From positions 992,001-1,056,000 of the forward strand of contig OZ252012.1 of assembly GCA_965247395.1 (NCBI GenBank): DNA of 64,000 nt, read 5' to 3'. Source of the DNA: CAYRJD01 sp965247395. Its GTDB lineage: Bacteria > Actinomycetota > Acidimicrobiia > Acidimicrobiales > Poriferisodalaceae. The notes beneath the pieces were generated by a model. The model was not told the DNA's origin, searched no databases, and saw only the letters and a list, made by a program, of their open reading frames with translations. The first letter of the stretch is position 1; each line of letters starts with the position of its first letter. The position numbers were made by a program, and so were the translations under genes. Positions 8,427 to 17,100 of the stretch are shown in pieces.

Positions 8427-9335
8427 CTATTTGTTGCGCTCGCCGTAATCACCAAAGGGCGCGTCCCGTTCCGCTATCACCTGGCGGAACCCTTTTTCCT
8501 CGAAGCTTTCGACCCAGCGATACGCCTCTTCGGTGTGCCGGGTCATGCCGTCAAAAAACGTCCCCAGCATCTGAGTGGTACGCAGACCCATATTTTCGAA
8601 CGCCTGGTTGATCAGCAGCTTGTTGAGTGCTAGCTGGTTGGCAGGAATGTGCTTGAAGCGCTGCGCAAATTTCTCAACTTCACCGGCCAACTCATCGGGC
8701 GGACAAACGTAGGCCACCAGCCCAATGCGATGTGCGGTTGCGGCATCGATGGCTTCACCGGTGAGCAGAAATTGTTTGGCGTGCTCTAGCCCTAAGCGAT
8801 ACATCCACAGCATCGTGGTGGGCGTGCCGTAAATACGTGAGGGGGCGTAACCAATGTGCGCATCGGAGGCCATAAACAACAGATCGCAACACAACACCAG
8901 GTCGGTAGCACCGCCGATCGCCCACCCGTGAATCTGGCCAAGCACCGGTTTTGGGCAATCCCAGATCTTCATAAACCGCTTCACGTTGTTTCCCATGAAT
9001 TGGTAGTCGCGCACCGGATCCCAAGCGCCCGGACGACGCGGCGGGCCTGGTGCATCAAACGGACTGCCCCAGGTGTCATGCAGCTCAGCGCTACCGGCCG
9101 CTCCGGGGTTGAGGTCGTAACCAGCAGTCAGCGTGCTGCCAGCCCCACGCAAGATCACGCTACGAACGGTTTTTGCTGCGGTGGCTCGATCGATGCAGTC
9201 GGCCACGCCCGCTATCACCTTTTCGGTGAGCGTGTTCATTCGCTCGGGGCGGTTAAGCGTGATTATGGCCACGCTGTCCTGCTCTTCATAGAGCACGACT
9301 TCTTCAGATTCGCTAGCGGTGGGCTCTACCACCAC
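8427..9335 (-). CDS. Crotonase superfamily (enoyl-CoA hydratase/isomerase-like) protein
   Basis: 302 aa; start GTG at 9335. The fold is recognisable from VAIITLNRPERMNTL, the oxyanion-hole segment LRGAGSTLTAGYDL and the second oxyanion block IHGWAIGGATDLVLCCDLL. Neither glutamate of classical enoyl-CoA hydratase is evident: the GGGCEL position reads GGATDL, and the QPE position reads APS in GYAPSRIYG. It may therefore be a hydrolase, isomerase or other crotonase activity rather than a hydratase. Convergent with the SDR gene and divergent from the MFS gene. Confidence 0.82.
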   Translation of the reverse strand: MVVEPTASESEEVVLYEEQDSVAIITLNRPERMNTLTEKVIAGVADCIDRATAAKTVRSVILRGAGSTLTAGYDLNPGAAGSAELHDTWGSPFDAPGPPRRPGAWDPVRDYQFMGNNVKRFMKIWDCPKPVLGQIHGWAIGGATDLVLCCDLLFMASDAHIGYAPSRIYGTPTTMLWMYRLGLEHAKQFLLTGEAIDAATAHRIGLVAYVCPPDELAGEVEKFAQRFKHIPANQLALNKLLINQAFENMGLRTTQMLGTFFDGMTRHTEEAYRWVESFEEKGFRQVIAERDAPFGDYGERNK

Positions 9336-9575
9336 ACCGACGCTAGCTGCCTAGCTAGGTTCGCTGGACTGGGTTCGCTGGACTAGCAGCGCAGTGGGGC
9401 ACACACCTTTGCTAGTACCCATGGGACACGGTTGGGCGTTGCATTTTTGTTAATCCTTTGTCGCAACGCTCGGCCGTGCTCCATACTGCGGCCAGCACAG
9501 GGCAAGCCTGATTGGACAAACCAGATCGCAATCCGTTTTCGCACGCAAGCGGCGCTGACACGGCAAGATGTAACG

Positions 9576-11024
9576 GTGCCGAAACCGAAGCCTGATCAGA
9601 AATTCAGGGGCTGGAAGGTTGTTAGCGCAGGGGTGGTAATTCAGGGGCTGCAGAGTTCACTAATTCTGCAAGCGCTCGGCAGCTACTTGGTGGTGTTGGA
9701 GCGGGACTTCGGCTGGAGTAAGTCGCTGCTGTCAGCTGTTTATTCAATGAACCGTGCGGAGTCGGCGTTGCTGGGTCCACTGCAGGGCTGGCTTCTAGAC
9801 AAATACGGTCCTCGCCGTATCGCTCGCTTTGGGGCTGTCTTGGTGCTGATCGGCTTCTTGGGGTTCAGCCAAATCAACTCGGTTTGGCAGTTCTTTATCA
9901 CCTTCCTATTCATTTCGATCGGTGCCGGGTTCAGCGGATTTTTAACTGTGACCTTGTCGATTGTTCGCTGGTTCGTTCAACGTCGCGCTCGTGCGTTGGC
10001 AATCGGCAGCATGGGATTTGCGCTGGGTGGCGCTTGCGTGCCACTTGTGGTGTTGAGCTTCAACACGTTCGGCTGGCGCTGGACAGCCGCAGCCAGCGGT
10101 GTCTTATCCGCCGTCGTGCTGTGGTTCTTAGCGTCGGTACTCGAAGGTATCCCTAGCGACTACGGACAGGAGCCAGACGGAGTTCCGGCCAAACCCGCAA
10201 AGCGCGCGTATGTGCGAGCTGAAGGCCTTACCGATGTTCACTTCACCGCCAGAGAGGCGTTGCGAACACGCGCTTTTTGGATGATCTCACTGGGTCACAT
10301 GAGCGCACTGTTGGTGGTGGGTGCCGTGCTAGCGCATCTTGCGCTGTTTCTCACCTCCGATAGCGGTTACGGCTACACGTTGCAGCAAGCCAGTTTGCTC
10401 GCCGGGGCACTGCCACTAATGCAACTGTGCGGAATGGTGTTGGGCGGCTGGCTGGGCGACCGCGTCAACAAACGGTTGATCGCTTCGTTAGCAATGCTGG
10501 GTCACTCCGCAGGTTTGTTATTGCTGGCGTCACCCTTCCGCCACGTAGGGATCTTGGTGTTGTTCGTGATCTTGCATGGTCTGGCGTGGGGCGCGCGCGG
10601 CCCCTTGATGCAAGCTCTACGAGCGGACTATTTCGGCTCATCATCATTTGGGGCAATCATGGGGCTGAGCTCTGTGATTGTGATGATGGGAACGGTCTTT
10701 GGGCCTCTGGTGGCTGGCACGCTGGCTGACGCTTATGACGGCAACTACACCACTGGCTTCGTACTAATTGCGCTCTTCACGGCGTGTGGCATGTTCTTTT
10801 TTGTGCTGGCTACTCCCCCAAACCAACCGGTTCGAGCAGACAGCACCTCGCCAAACACTCAGCCAGGCACCCAGTCAAGCGCAAAAACAGGAGCAGGCGC
10901 TGGTGGCGGTGCCCGTGGTGGTGACGACGGCGAACATGAGACAGACAACAAACCGGACGACGCCTCAGACAGCGAACACAAACTTGGCGAGCAACCGGCG
11001 GCTCAGCCAGTCGTTAGCGATTAG
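9576..11024 (+). CDS. MFS transporter, monocarboxylate/oxalate-formate type
   Basis: 482 aa from a GTG at 9576 (start VPKPKPDQKFRGWKVV); the frame is open to 9432 but the upstream part is Arg-rich and lacks membrane character. About 12 membrane segments, with the MFS loop LDKYGPRRIARFG between segments 2 and 3 and GGWLGDRVNKRLIA at the start of the second half. The hydrophilic C-terminal tail (about 65 residues) is rich in Asp, Glu, Gln and Gly. Its position between acyl-CoA enzymes suggests import of a carboxylate substrate. The 240 bp before it, shared with the divergent crotonase gene, holds no gene; it contains a direct repeat of GGTTCGCTGGACT near 9358-9384. Confidence 0.83.
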   Translation: MPKPKPDQKFRGWKVVSAGVVIQGLQSSLILQALGSYLVVLERDFGWSKSLLSAVYSMNRAESALLGPLQGWLLDKYGPRRIARFGAVLVLIGFLGFSQINSVWQFFITFLFISIGAGFSGFLTVTLSIVRWFVQRRARALAIGSMGFALGGACVPLVVLSFNTFGWRWTAAASGVLSAVVLWFLASVLEGIPSDYGQEPDGVPAKPAKRAYVRAEGLTDVHFTAREALRTRAFWMISLGHMSALLVVGAVLAHLALFLTSDSGYGYTLQQASLLAGALPLMQLCGMVLGGWLGDRVNKRLIASLAMLGHSAGLLLLASPFRHVGILVLFVILHGLAWGARGPLMQALRADYFGSSSFGAIMGLSSVIVMMGTVFGPLVAGTLADAYDGNYTTGFVLIALFTACGMFFFVLATPPNQPVRADSTSPNTQPGTQSSAKTGAGAGGGARGGDDGEHETDNKPDDASDSEHKLGEQPAAQPVVSD

Positions 11025-11121
11025 CTGCGATCAACTTGACTAGACAAAACAAGTCAAGGCAAAGCAAACTCAAACAACAAGACTAAGAAAGCATGGCTAA
11101 AAATATGGGCAAGGCACTGAC

Positions 11122-12291
11122 ATGAGACCGCTCGAAGGAATCCGCGTATTGGACATGAGTCGGGTGCTGGCTGGCCCTTTCGCCGGTCGCATCCTGAGCG
11201 ACCTCGGAGCTGAGGTAGTGAAGCTGGAGCCACCCGAAGGTGACGTGACCCGTAATTGGGGTCAGGTGCGGGCCGGGCTGGCTGGCTTTTATACGCAGCA
11301 AAACGTCGGTAAGTCAAACGTCTGCGTTGATCTGCGCTCTGAAGGAGGGCCTGATCTGGTGAAACGTCTAGCGGCTCAAGCCCACGTGCTGATCGAAAAT
11401 TTCCGCCCTGGTGTTATGGCGCGCTACGGGCTTTCATATAAGGAACTTGCCAAACTGAACCCGGCGCTGGTGATGGTGTCGATCAGCGGCTTTGGTCAAG
11501 AAGGGCCGGAATCACAAAGGGCTGCCTACGCGCCGATCTTGCATGGCGAGTCAGGTTGGATTCGTCGCTCCGCCGATTGGAACAACCGCCCGATGGAAGA
11601 CATGAATCTGTCGGTAGCTGACACCAACGCTTCGCTGCACGGCACGATCGGTGTGCTGGCCGCTCTACGCACCTCTGAGATGACCGGCCAGGGTCAACAC
11701 ATTGACATCGCAATGCTTGACACCTTTTTGGCTACCGACGATGCCAGTCACACCGCCTTAGACGATGTGCCCTATAACGCTCAGGGCGGCTTGGTGTGGG
11801 AGGCCGCTGGCGGGCCGATTTTGACGGCGGGGGATTTCCGCTGGATATGGAGATGTCTGGCTCAAACTCACGGACTTAGCGACGGAGCTGGTAAAGATGC
11901 CGACCTTGAAACCAAGCGACGCCTTCGCACCCAAGCGATTGAGGAGTTTCTTCAGTCTTTCGAAACGCGCGAAGAGGTGACCGCCGCTATGGACAAGGCC
12001 GGGCTGGCGTGGGGCAATCTGAATACCACCGCTCAGGCTTACGAAACTCCTACCGCGCTCTATCGCAACAGTTCGGTTGAGATTGACGCACGAGATGGCG
12101 GTACTCGCCGAGTGCCGCAGACGCCATACCGATTTTCGGCGGCTGAGTCAGGAATCGCGCCCGGTGCGGTGGCTCCGCACCGCGGCGAGCACAACTCTCA
12201 AGTCTTGGCGCAGTGGTTGGGTGCTAGCGACCAAGAAGTGGCGGCTTTGGCTGAGGCCGGTGTGTTGTTAGCAGACGAAAACGCTCTTTAG
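11122..12291 (+). CDS. CaiB/BaiF-type (class III) CoA-transferase
   Basis: 389 aa, typical of the family. Begins RPLEGIRVLDMSRVLAGPF and continues LSDLGAEVVKLEPPEGD, the standard class III CoA-transferase opening. A candidate catalytic Asp lies in LSVADTNASLHG, and the family segment GQGQHIDIAMLDT follows. These enzymes move CoA between an acyl-CoA and a free acid. Its direction and context suggest activation of the acid handled by the preceding carrier and dehydrogenases. The 97-bp upstream gap contains nothing I recognise. Confidence 0.87.
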   Translation: MRPLEGIRVLDMSRVLAGPFAGRILSDLGAEVVKLEPPEGDVTRNWGQVRAGLAGFYTQQNVGKSNVCVDLRSEGGPDLVKRLAAQAHVLIENFRPGVMARYGLSYKELAKLNPALVMVSISGFGQEGPESQRAAYAPILHGESGWIRRSADWNNRPMEDMNLSVADTNASLHGTIGVLAALRTSEMTGQGQHIDIAMLDTFLATDDASHTALDDVPYNAQGGLVWEAAGGPILTAGDFRWIWRCLAQTHGLSDGAGKDADLETKRRLRTQAIEEFLQSFETREEVTAAMDKAGLAWGNLNTTAQAYETPTALYRNSSVEIDARDGGTRRVPQTPYRFSAAESGIAPGAVAPHRGEHNSQVLAQWLGASDQEVAALAEAGVLLADENAL

Positions 12292-12404
12292 GCAAGCCAC
12301 AGGAACTAGGCCCACAGCAATTTAGCCACAGCAGCCAGACCGTAAATAGCTAGCTAGCGCGGTGATCGTTAGCTCACGCTGTTGGCACCCCACTGCTAAC
12401 CCAG

Positions 12405-12432
12405 GGAACCAACCGCGGTGCACAGGAGTTAC
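12405..12432 (+). promoter_or_regulatory. Possible ECF-type promoter before the sigma gene
   Basis: GGAACC at 12405-12410 resembles the -35 element of many ECF-dependent, autoregulated promoters; a weak -10 candidate (AGTTAC) follows after about 16 bp. If real, transcription would start beyond 12435 and favour the internal ATG at 12469 as start. Weak evidence. Confidence 0.22.
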
Positions 12433-13419
12433 CCATACAGCCCTAGTTGTAGCCGCTACCGCACAGCCATGGCTAAGGGCACATCAGCAGCAATGTTTCG
12501 TTTACAAGAAAACTGGACGCAATCGTCTCCAGCACGGTTAGGTCAGTCAGCTATCGCTGCACTGCCGAAGGCAGCAACAACACAGTCGAAGACCGCGCTG
12601 TTAGTGCTAGCGCAACCGAAAGCGGTGACAGCACAGTCGAAGGCAGCAACAGCACTGCCAAAGGCGCTAACAACACAGTCGATTGCCACACTGGCAACGC
12701 CAATATCCGGCCAACCAGGTGCAATACCTGGTGGAATAACCGGCGGCGTGCCTGGTGGAGTGATTGGTGGAGTGACCGTTGGGGTGTCTGGTGGAATGAC
12801 CGGCGGGCAGCCCAGCGACATGACTGGTGGAGTGACCGTAGGCGAAATGGATAAACCGATAAGCGCCGCTGATATAGAGGTCGCGGCCGTCTCTTTCAAG
12901 GATTTCTACGCCACCCATCGCGACAAACTTGCGCGTGCACTTGGGCTGTATTTCGGAAATGAAGATCTGGGCAACGAGGCCGCAGATGAAGCCTTCACTC
13001 GAGCGTTTGAACGCTGGCAGAGCGTTTCACAACATCCCAATCCGTATGGCTGGGTGTACGTGGTGGGCACTAACCGCGCTCGCAGCGTGCTACGGCGACA
13101 AGTGGTGGCGCGTAACAAACGACAGCTGCTCGAAGACGGCAGCACACCTGTCTACGCCACTAGCGATGCTGCCGGTGAAAGCTCCGACCTTGACACCAAG
13201 GCGGCCATTGCTCGCCTGCGACCTGCGCTGCGGTCGGTAGTGATCGCTCGCTTCTACTTAGAGATGTCGGTCGAAGAAGCAGCCGAAGTCTTAAACGTAA
13301 GGCCCGGCACGGTAAAGAGCCGCCTGTCACGTGCGCTTGATCAGCTGCGCACCGATCTCGATCAAGACAGTGCTCTTGGCCATGACAATGCCCCCGGCTA
13401 TGGCGAGACAGCGAAGTAG
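12418..13419 (+). CDS. ECF-like sigma-70 family RNA polymerase sigma factor
   Basis: 333 aa if started at the GTG at 12418; alternative starts are ATG 12469 and ATG 12847. The sigma core begins near residue 160: region 2 (FKDFYATHRDKLARALGLYF, then EAADEAFTRAFERW, and PYGWVYVVGTNRARSVLR), and region 4 (RPALRSVVIARFYLEMSVEE, AEVLNVRPGTVKSRLSRAL). Residues 1-140 are low complexity: KA-AT-TQSK/ALPKA repeats, then GG(V/M)-T-GG repeats encoded by GGTGGAGTGACC-like DNA. A start at 12847 would give a normal 190-aa ECF protein. The next gene begins 4 nt after its stop and encodes a membrane protein, a typical sigma/anti-sigma arrangement. Confidence 0.8.
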   Translation: MHRSYPYSPSCSRYRTAMAKGTSAAMFRLQENWTQSSPARLGQSAIAALPKAATTQSKTALLVLAQPKAVTAQSKAATALPKALTTQSIATLATPISGQPGAIPGGITGGVPGGVIGGVTVGVSGGMTGGQPSDMTGGVTVGEMDKPISAADIEVAAVSFKDFYATHRDKLARALGLYFGNEDLGNEAADEAFTRAFERWQSVSQHPNPYGWVYVVGTNRARSVLRRQVVARNKRQLLEDGSTPVYATSDAAGESSDLDTKAAIARLRPALRSVVIARFYLEMSVEEAAEVLNVRPGTVKSRLSRALDQLRTDLDQDSALGHDNAPGYGETAK

Positions 13420-13423
13420 CAGC

Positions 13424-15328
13424 ATGGGTTTTGAAGACGAGCTATCCGATCGCCTGCAAGAGGCCGCCGCAGACCTCACGTTTCGCACGACCCCACTGTC
13501 GGACATACATAACCGCGCCGAGGTGCGGCAAAAACGTCGCCAACTTGTGACTCGCACCGGCTCAGCTCTGTCTTTGCTGGCTGTAGTGGCAGTTGTTGGT
13601 TTGTTAATCGTCCAACGGAGCAGCGACAACCAGACCATTGGCACCGCTGGCGGCACGCTTGCTGGCGACGATTTGGGCGGGCCTTCCAACGACCTCGAAG
13701 AACCGGATGGACTGGCTGGCGCAATAGACACGGCTGCAGACGACGCCGATAATTCAGAATCGTTGGCTGAACCGATCGTGGTTGGCGCTCATGGGCCGAT
13801 CATTCCTCTGATACTGGAGCCCAGCGGAGTCGAGAGCTGGCAACAGGTGCTCCCCCCCACACAAGTGGCCCTGCCTGAGGACGGCTCTGCGGACGACACT
13901 TCTAGCAACAACGAAGCGCTAACTCCCGTCGCAACGCAATACGTATTCACGGGTGGCACCACCGTGGCTCGGGTTGGTTCTGACTTGTATGTCGACAACG
14001 GCAAGGGTTGGCAGCGTTTGTCGACGCCAGAGGAGCTAGACGTCATGGCAGTTGATGCTCAGGACGATGCCAGGCTGGTAGTTGCGGGCTTGGTAACGGC
14101 CGACGAGTGCGATAGCTACATGGCGGTAGCAACCTTGGAGAACGACCATTGGTCGATCAGACGGGTGCCTTCTGATCTGCCTCCGGGCACACGTCCGGAG
14201 CCGCTTGCAGCAGAGGTTCGCACGGCAGGAGCCATAACGGTGCTGTCGACCGCTGAAAGGATCAGGTTCGACCCACTCTGTCTGATTCGTTACTTGGCCG
14301 CCAGCGGTTCAGGCTCTGCTAGCGATTCGGCTAGCGATGTATCAGGCACCGATGCAGAAGGCACTGATGTAGCAAGCACTGATGTAGCAAGCACTGGGGG
14401 AAGCGAAACCAGGTCTGACGGTGCCATTTCCGGTGACGTCATCGTGAAGGCGTGGGACTGGGGAGGGCCCGACTCCACTGTTATCACCGAACTCTCACTA
14501 GCTGACATTGTTGAAGCCAGGCTTATCGACTTTGGAATCCATGTAGTCACCTCTACGGGTAAGGAGTTCCTACTCCACGAGGGCTCATTGGTGGAGCTGC
14601 GGCCGTTTGATAAGCAATATCTGGCGTTGCTGGCATCGCTCAGAGTGTCCGACGAATGGATGCATCCACTTGCTTCAGAAGTTGACCCAGAAGCTGAGGC
14701 AATGCTGTTCTCCGCCTGGGTTGTACGGGTGTCGCAATCTTCACCAGCCAACACCGGCTCTGATAACAGCACTCCTTCAAGCGTGTGGCAGATCAAGAAC
14801 CTGCAGTTCGTTCCGTGGAGTGAGGGGACGTCGTCGGTTCCGGTTGTGCCCACATTGGGAGTGATCGACGGTGAAGTGGTTACGACTTTCCTCGGTCAGG
14901 TAGTGAGCTTGCAGTCGGGACTGTCGGAGAACGATCCACGATCTCCCAACGGTGCCGGAGAAACGCTCGAGCCAACAAGCGAAGACAATGAAGACCCAAC
15001 AAGCGGAGGCACGGCCAACATGGCCAGCCACTTTTATGCGGCAAGAGATGGATCCGTCACCACTATGGACCTAGGCGTTATTCCTTCGCAAGGTACGAGA
15101 CGCACCTTTAGGTATTTGGATGCGCTCCGCAAGAACGGCCAAGAAGCCGCTGTCGTTATAGAAAACAACGAAACCACAGTGTCCGTGGGTGATCAGATGT
15201 GGAAGCTGTCGGACTTGAGCGGCTTTGACTCGGGTTGGGCCAGGCTGGGTGAGGTCGGCGATGAGCTGCGTCTTATCACCTTGGTGAATGGCCAACAGCG
15301 GCTGTATCAGCTGACTAGCTCTGGCTAG
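13424..15328 (+). CDS. Membrane protein with large ectodomain in anti-sigma position
   Basis: 634 aa from the ATG at 13424. Residues 1-45 are cytoplasmic (MGFEDELSDRLQEAAADLTF and a basic RQKRRQ stretch), 46-64 form one membrane helix, and the remainder would be extracytoplasmic and acidic. No HxxxCxxC zinc anti-sigma motif is visible. The ectodomain has short beta-type segments with many Trp and Val and low-complexity inserts (ASGSGSASDSASD, DVASTDVASTG). I do not recognise its family. Translational proximity to the sigma gene suggests that the short cytoplasmic tail sequesters the sigma factor and the ectodomain senses an envelope signal; this is inference. Its stop codon lies in the first copy of a 32-bp tandem repeat. 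Confidence 0.6.
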   Translation: MGFEDELSDRLQEAAADLTFRTTPLSDIHNRAEVRQKRRQLVTRTGSALSLLAVVAVVGLLIVQRSSDNQTIGTAGGTLAGDDLGGPSNDLEEPDGLAGAIDTAADDADNSESLAEPIVVGAHGPIIPLILEPSGVESWQQVLPPTQVALPEDGSADDTSSNNEALTPVATQYVFTGGTTVARVGSDLYVDNGKGWQRLSTPEELDVMAVDAQDDARLVVAGLVTADECDSYMAVATLENDHWSIRRVPSDLPPGTRPEPLAAEVRTAGAITVLSTAERIRFDPLCLIRYLAASGSGSASDSASDVSGTDAEGTDVASTDVASTGGSETRSDGAISGDVIVKAWDWGGPDSTVITELSLADIVEARLIDFGIHVVTSTGKEFLLHEGSLVELRPFDKQYLALLASLRVSDEWMHPLASEVDPEAEAMLFSAWVVRVSQSSPANTGSDNSTPSSVWQIKNLQFVPWSEGTSSVPVVPTLGVIDGEVVTTFLGQVVSLQSGLSENDPRSPNGAGETLEPTSEDNEDPTSGGTANMASHFYAARDGSVTTMDLGVIPSQGTRRTFRYLDALRKNGQEAAVVIENNETTVSVGDQMWKLSDLSGFDSGWARLGEVGDELRLITLVNGQQRLYQLTSSG

Positions 15329-15450
15329 CTCGTTGTTGGTTTGTCGCTAGCTCTGGCTAGCTCGTTGTTGGTTTGTCGCTAGCTCTGGCTAGCTCGTTGT
15401 TGGTTTGTCGCTAGCTCTGGCTAGCTCGTTGTTGGTTTGTCGCTAGCTCT
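15315..15450. repeat. 32-bp tandem repeat, four copies plus 8 bp
   Basis: Four identical copies of a 32-bp unit at 15315-15346, 15347-15378, 15379-15410 and 15411-15442, plus a partial copy to 15450. Each unit starts CTAGCTCTGGCTAGCTCG and ends GTTGTTGGTTTGTCG. The first copy includes the last codons and the TAG of the preceding gene. No spacers, so it is not a CRISPR array. The rest of the gap up to 15591 contains no gene. Confidence 0.95.
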
Positions 15451-15591
15451 AACCAGCGGGCCCTACCTAGCCCCCAACTAACGGCACTAGCTAGCAGGCG
15501 CCAGTGCCAGCGGGCTGGCAGACTTTGCCAGTACTCCAGACTGGTGTTTTGAACTTGCGCTGGAGCCCCAGTAATAGTTCCCAGCGACAAC

Positions 15592-17100
15592 GTGAGGTAT
15601 CCGTTGAGCAATTCAGACGCAGCTAGCGATCCTGGGCTGTGGTCAGCCACACGGCAAGCGGCGGCCATCGCAGATCGGCAACTGTCTAGCCGCGAGCTAA
15701 CTCAGCATTTGATCAGCCGCATCGAGCGACTTGACGGCGAAATAAATGCGGTGGTCACGCGTGACTTTGACGCAGCACTCGCAGCAGCTGGTGCGGCAGA
15801 TGAGCAACTGGTCGCCACATCAACCGATAACACGCAACGGCTAGGGCGACTTCACGGAGTGCCGATAACGATGAAGGACGCTTTGACAACCGCAGGCCTG
15901 CGATCAACCGGTGGAGCGGTAGAGCTAACAGACAACGTTCCAAAAACTGACGCCGCAGTCGTTGCGACGCTTCGTTCGCATGGAGTAATAATCCTTGGCA
16001 AAACCAACCTGCCGCGCTGGTCGGGCGACAATCAGTCGTTTAACGAGATTTTCGGGACTACTAACAACCCGTGGGATCTTTCACGCGTGCCGGGTGGGTC
16101 TTCCGGTGGAGCCGCGGCTGCGGTTGCGATGGGGTTCACCAGTTTTGAGATCGGCACAGACATCGGAGGGTCAATCAGATTTCCGGCGTCTTTCAACGGC
16201 GTGTGGGGGCACAAGCCCAGCTGGGGCGTTATTCCCACCCTGGGTTACCTGGACCACGTTGACGGAGGCACAACCGAAGCCGACATAAACGTTTTTGGCC
16301 CGCTGGCGCGTAGCTGCGACGACCTTGAGCTGCTGCTGGATTTGCTGGCACGCCGTGAACCGCCGTGGCCAGCTCAACTGCCTGAGCCCGGATTTCCTGA
16401 ACTCGGATTTATAGGCAATGCTGCTGGCAGCGGTGCTGCCGGGAGTGGCGCCAGCAGTACCAGCAAAGCCAAGACTGGCGAAAACCTGCGGGTGGCCGCT
16501 TGGTTGGACGACGAATTTTGCCCGGTGGACTCTGAGGTGTTGGAGGTATTAGACCGCGCGGTTACCGCTCTTGAGGATTCGGGTGTGAACGTCGACCGAT
16601 CCGCTCGCCCGGCGATCGACCCCACCGAAGCTTGGGAGTTGGGACTGTGGCTGGTTCGTGCCGCTATGACCCCGGGTCGCAAGGACGATGGACCGAGCCA
16701 TGGTGAGTGGCTAGCAAATCATGTTCGGCGCACAGAAATCAGACACGCGTGGGCTGAATTTTTTGCCAGCTACGACGCAGTGATTATGCCGGTGTCGTTC
16801 GTGCCTCCTTATGAGCACTGCCAGACCTTCCCGACCAGCAAACGCAGACTGACGTGCAACGGCGTTGAACGGCCTTACATAGAAATGACCTGCTGGACGA
16901 TCTTGACCGGGATGGCATATCTGCCAGCCACGGTTCCACCACTTGGGCTTACCGCAACTGACAAGCTGCCGATTGGTGGCCAGGTGGTGGGTGCTTACGG
17001 CGCCGATCGAACCACCTTGGCGGTAGCGCGGTTGCTTTCGGAGGCTGTCGGCGAGGCGCCAAACGCGGGCTACACACCTCCCCCGCGTGCGATGGGCTAA
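15592..17100 (+). CDS. Amidase (amidase signature family)
   Basis: 502 aa; GTG start at 15592. Ser-cisSer-Lys triad elements are present: Lys in GVPITMKDALTT, the Gly/Ser-rich block VPGGSSGGAAAAVAMG, and the nucleophile region EIGTDIGGSIRFPASFNG. Length and layout fit stand-alone amidases or 6-aminohexanoate-cyclic-dimer-hydrolase-like enzymes rather than GatA, since no gatB or gatC is adjacent. A low-complexity Gly/Ala/Ser insert (AAGSGAAGSGASSTSK) lies near residue 280. It ends tail-to-tail with pyrF, the two stop codons overlapping. Confidence 0.85.
   Translation: MRYPLSNSDAASDPGLWSATRQAAAIADRQLSSRELTQHLISRIERLDGEINAVVTRDFDAALAAAGAADEQLVATSTDNTQRLGRLHGVPITMKDALTTAGLRSTGGAVELTDNVPKTDAAVVATLRSHGVIILGKTNLPRWSGDNQSFNEIFGTTNNPWDLSRVPGGSSGGAAAAVAMGFTSFEIGTDIGGSIRFPASFNGVWGHKPSWGVIPTLGYLDHVDGGTTEADINVFGPLARSCDDLELLLDLLARREPPWPAQLPEPGFPELGFIGNAAGSGAAGSGASSTSKAKTGENLRVAAWLDDEFCPVDSEVLEVLDRAVTALEDSGVNVDRSARPAIDPTEAWELGLWLVRAAMTPGRKDDGPSHGEWLANHVRRTEIRHAWAEFFASYDAVIMPVSFVPPYEHCQTFPTSKRRLTCNGVERPYIEMTCWTILTGMAYLPATVPPLGLTATDKLPIGGQVVGAYGADRTTLAVARLLSEAVGEAPNAGYTPPPRAMG

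Noticed and set aside
15315..15450. Possible CRISPR array
   Set aside because: Units are directly adjacent with no unique spacers, and there are no cas genes.
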